8,075 nt of DNA. Source: Sutterella sp. (GTDB lineage: Bacteria; Pseudomonadota; Gammaproteobacteria; Burkholderiales; Burkholderiaceae_F). Shown piece by piece: positions 7,004-8,075 of the stretch. The position numbers and the translations under genes were made by a program. Each line of letters starts with the position of its first letter. The first letter of the stretch is position 1. The DNA lies in NCBI GenBank assembly GCA_019410445.1, contig DXSO01000031.1, positions 7,827 through 15,901 on the forward strand. The letters run 5' to 3'. Below the pieces are notes generated by a model. It saw only the letters and a program-made list of their open reading frames with translations, searched no databases and had not been told where the DNA came from.

Positions 7004-7219
7004 TCAGTGCGTTTCAATACCGACAACCTCAAAATCAAGATCGGTGATCGTTGCGGTAATCAGATCATCGGTCACAGAGTCATCACACACAATCACGGCC
7101 GATTTGTTTTCCAAGCTCACCGACACGGATGTCACTCCCGGCAATTTATTCAAAGCCTTCGTCACAGCATTTGAACAATGTCCGCAATGCATACCTTCAA
7201 TACTGATCACTTTTTCCAT
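7004..7219 (-). CDS. copZ: Copper chaperone CopZ-like protein, internal in-frame start within copA
   Basis: This is a possible separate translation product of 71 residues, the usual size of free CopZ. It starts at ATG 7219-7217 ('MEKVISIEG') and shares frame and stop (TGA, 7006-7004) with copA. CopZ carries Cu(I) through the cytoplasm and hands it to CopA. The heavy-metal-associated fold is complete: first strand, the GMHCGHC metal-binding loop with the CxxC pair, helix ('NAVTKALNKLPGV'), then two strands and a final helix ending 'FEVVGIETH'. The start is backed by AGGAGT 7 nt upstream, the kind of signal expected for an independent gene, and the sequence opens exactly where a free CopZ would. 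The same codons are also read as the C-terminal domain of the longer pump. That the domain is CopZ-like is near certain; whether it is also made as a free protein is inference. Confidence 0.65.
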   Translation of the reverse strand: MEKVISIEGMHCGHCSNAVTKALNKLPGVTSVSVSLENKSAVIVCDDSVTDDLITATITDLDFEVVGIETH

Positions 7220-8075
7220 GGTTTTACTCCTAAGTTGGTGCGGCAGTCGATAGGCATCATAGGCTGCAGATTCTGCGTGCACCGGTGTTGAAATAATTGT
7301 TTCCGAAGGCGTGAAGCGTCTTAAGCGCAATGCATTGCTGACGACGCATACAGAGCTCATGCTCATGGCGGCCGCGGCAATCATGGGATTCAAAACCCAC
7401 CCCCAAACCGAGTAAAAAACACCGGCAGCCACAGGAATGCCTACGCTGTTGTAAAAAAACGCCCAGAAAAGGTTCTGTTTGATGTTGCGCAACACTGCTT
7501 TGGACAATTCACAAGCCGACACAGCGTCTGTCAGTCGACTATTGACCAAAACAACATCAGCGCACTCAACGGCGACATCCGTCCCAGCGCCAATAGCCAT
7601 GCCGACATCAGCTGAAGCAAGTGCCGGAGCGTCATTAATTCCATCGCCAATCATGAGCACCCGCTCACCTTGCCGGCGCAATTGCTTGATCGCATCCGCC
7701 TTTCCTGCCGGCAATACCTCGCTGAGCACTTCATCAATTCCGACAGCCGAGGCAACGGCCTTTGCCGTCCGCGCATTGTCTCCCGTCACCATCATCACTC
7801 GCACACCCATCGCCTTGAGACGACGTACGGCGTCCGCACTATCAGATCTGACCACATCAGCACAGGCAAGCAATCCAACCACTTGACCTGCCCGGCGAAC
7901 AACCAAAGCTGTTTTTCCCTGATCGGCCAACAATTTCAAAGCCATCAACACCTCAACTTGCGTTCCTGCAAGTCTCTGATTGCCAACCTCCCAGAGCACG
8001 CCGTTTGCCATACCGCTCACGCTGCCGTCATGCTGCATGAAATTGTCCACGGCACCAACAGCCACTTTGTTATCC
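7004..8075 (-). CDS. copA: Copper-exporting P1B-type ATPase CopA, C-terminal part with fused CopZ-like domain; 5' end outside window
   Basis: CopA pumps Cu(I) out of the cytoplasm across the inner membrane using ATP. The window holds the C-terminal 356 residues, and the frame is open to base 8075. Visible in order are part of the nucleotide-binding domain ('EVGNQRL'), the phosphorylation-domain motif TGDN (7775-7786), the hinge motif GDGINDAPALA, and the last two membrane helices. These carry YN ('FWAFFYNSVGIP') and M..SS ('AMSMSSVCVVSNALRLRR'), the residue pairs that mark Cu(I)-transporting P1B-1 pumps. The CPC helix, the DKTGT site and any N-terminal metal-binding domain would lie beyond the window. 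After the last helix a polar linker of about 30 residues runs in frame into a heavy-metal-associated domain with GMHCGHC. A C-terminal such domain is unusual for proteobacterial CopA, although some Firmicutes have it. Because that domain has its own start signals, the pump may be the long fusion, a shorter protein, or both; no stop codon is seen in the linker. Confidence 0.93.
   Translation of the reverse strand, partial: DNKVAVGAVDNFMQHDGSVSGMANGVLWEVGNQRLAGTQVEVLMALKLLADQGKTALVVRRAGQVVGLLACADVVRSDSADAVRRLKAMGVRVMMVTGDNARTAKAVASAVGIDEVLSEVLPAGKADAIKQLRRQGERVLMIGDGINDAPALASADVGMAIGAGTDVAVECADVVLVNSRLTDAVSACELSKAVLRNIKQNLFWAFFYNSVGIPVAAGVFYSVWGWVLNPMIAAAAMSMSSVCVVSNALRLRRFTPSETIISTPVHAESAAYDAYRLPHQLRSKTMEKVISIEGMHCGHCSNAVTKALNKLPGVTSVSVSLENKSAVIVCDDSVTDDLITATITDLDFEVVGIETH
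7226..7231 (-). promoter_or_regulatory. Ribosome binding site for CopZ, inside the copA reading frame
   Basis: On the minus strand AGGAGT (plus 7226-7231) lies 7 nt upstream of ATG 7219. In the long frame the same bases encode Arg-Ser in the linker. Strength and spacing are close to ideal and clearly better than at the other starts in this window except 4461. Confidence 0.75.

Noticed and set aside
6994..7008. ACTGA/TCAGT inverted repeat over the copA/copZ stop codon
   Set aside because: Only five pairs; expected by chance at this length.
7479..7886. Plus-strand open frame of 135 codons
   Set aside because: Shadow of copA: its composition (Ser/Thr/Ala-rich) is what the reverse of the ATPase codons gives.
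1..8075. Search for CRISPR arrays, tRNA or rRNA genes, transposase genes or phage genes
   Set aside because: No repeated direct units with spacers, no cloverleaf-like or rRNA-like stretches, and no transposase or integrase sequence were seen.

Overview
The window looks like chromosomal DNA from a Gram-negative betaproteobacterium, most likely a Burkholderiales member of the Sutterellaceae type (gut commensals). That is an inference. It rests on the Mfd sequence, which reads as proteobacterial throughout, on roughly even base composition, and on TACAAT-like -10 elements. No rRNA, tRNA, insertion sequence, phage gene or CRISPR array was seen.

Layout, left to right. (1) Bases 1-2919 (+) are the 3' six-sevenths of mfd, the transcription-repair coupling factor; its start lies left of the window. 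(2) Bases 2938-5396 (+) hold two overlapping genes (ATGA junction) for proteins I cannot assign to a named family. Both are built from a PKD-like 'WGDG' beta-sandwich module followed by a regular 26-27 residue leucine-rich-like repeat. Counted together there are three modules and about 13 repeats, and neither protein has a visible signal peptide. (3) Bases 5478-6713 (+) encode an integral membrane protein of the DUF401 family, apparently expressed alone and closed by a strong bulged-stem terminator. (4) Bases 6714-7003 are a 290-base convergent intergenic region with a terminator for each strand and two further inverted repeats. (5) Bases 7004-8075 (-) are the 3' part of a copper-exporting P1B-type ATPase gene (copA). 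It runs in frame, without a stop, into a CopZ-like metal-binding domain that has its own well-placed ribosome binding site and ATG.

The regions are functionally separate: DNA repair, an unknown repeat-protein pair, an uncharacterised transporter, and copper export. The two items most worth following are the WGDG/26-residue-repeat pair, which looks like a little-described protein family, and the copA/copZ 3' end. There, one stretch of DNA may yield both a CopA with a C-terminal copper-binding domain and a free copper chaperone by internal initiation.
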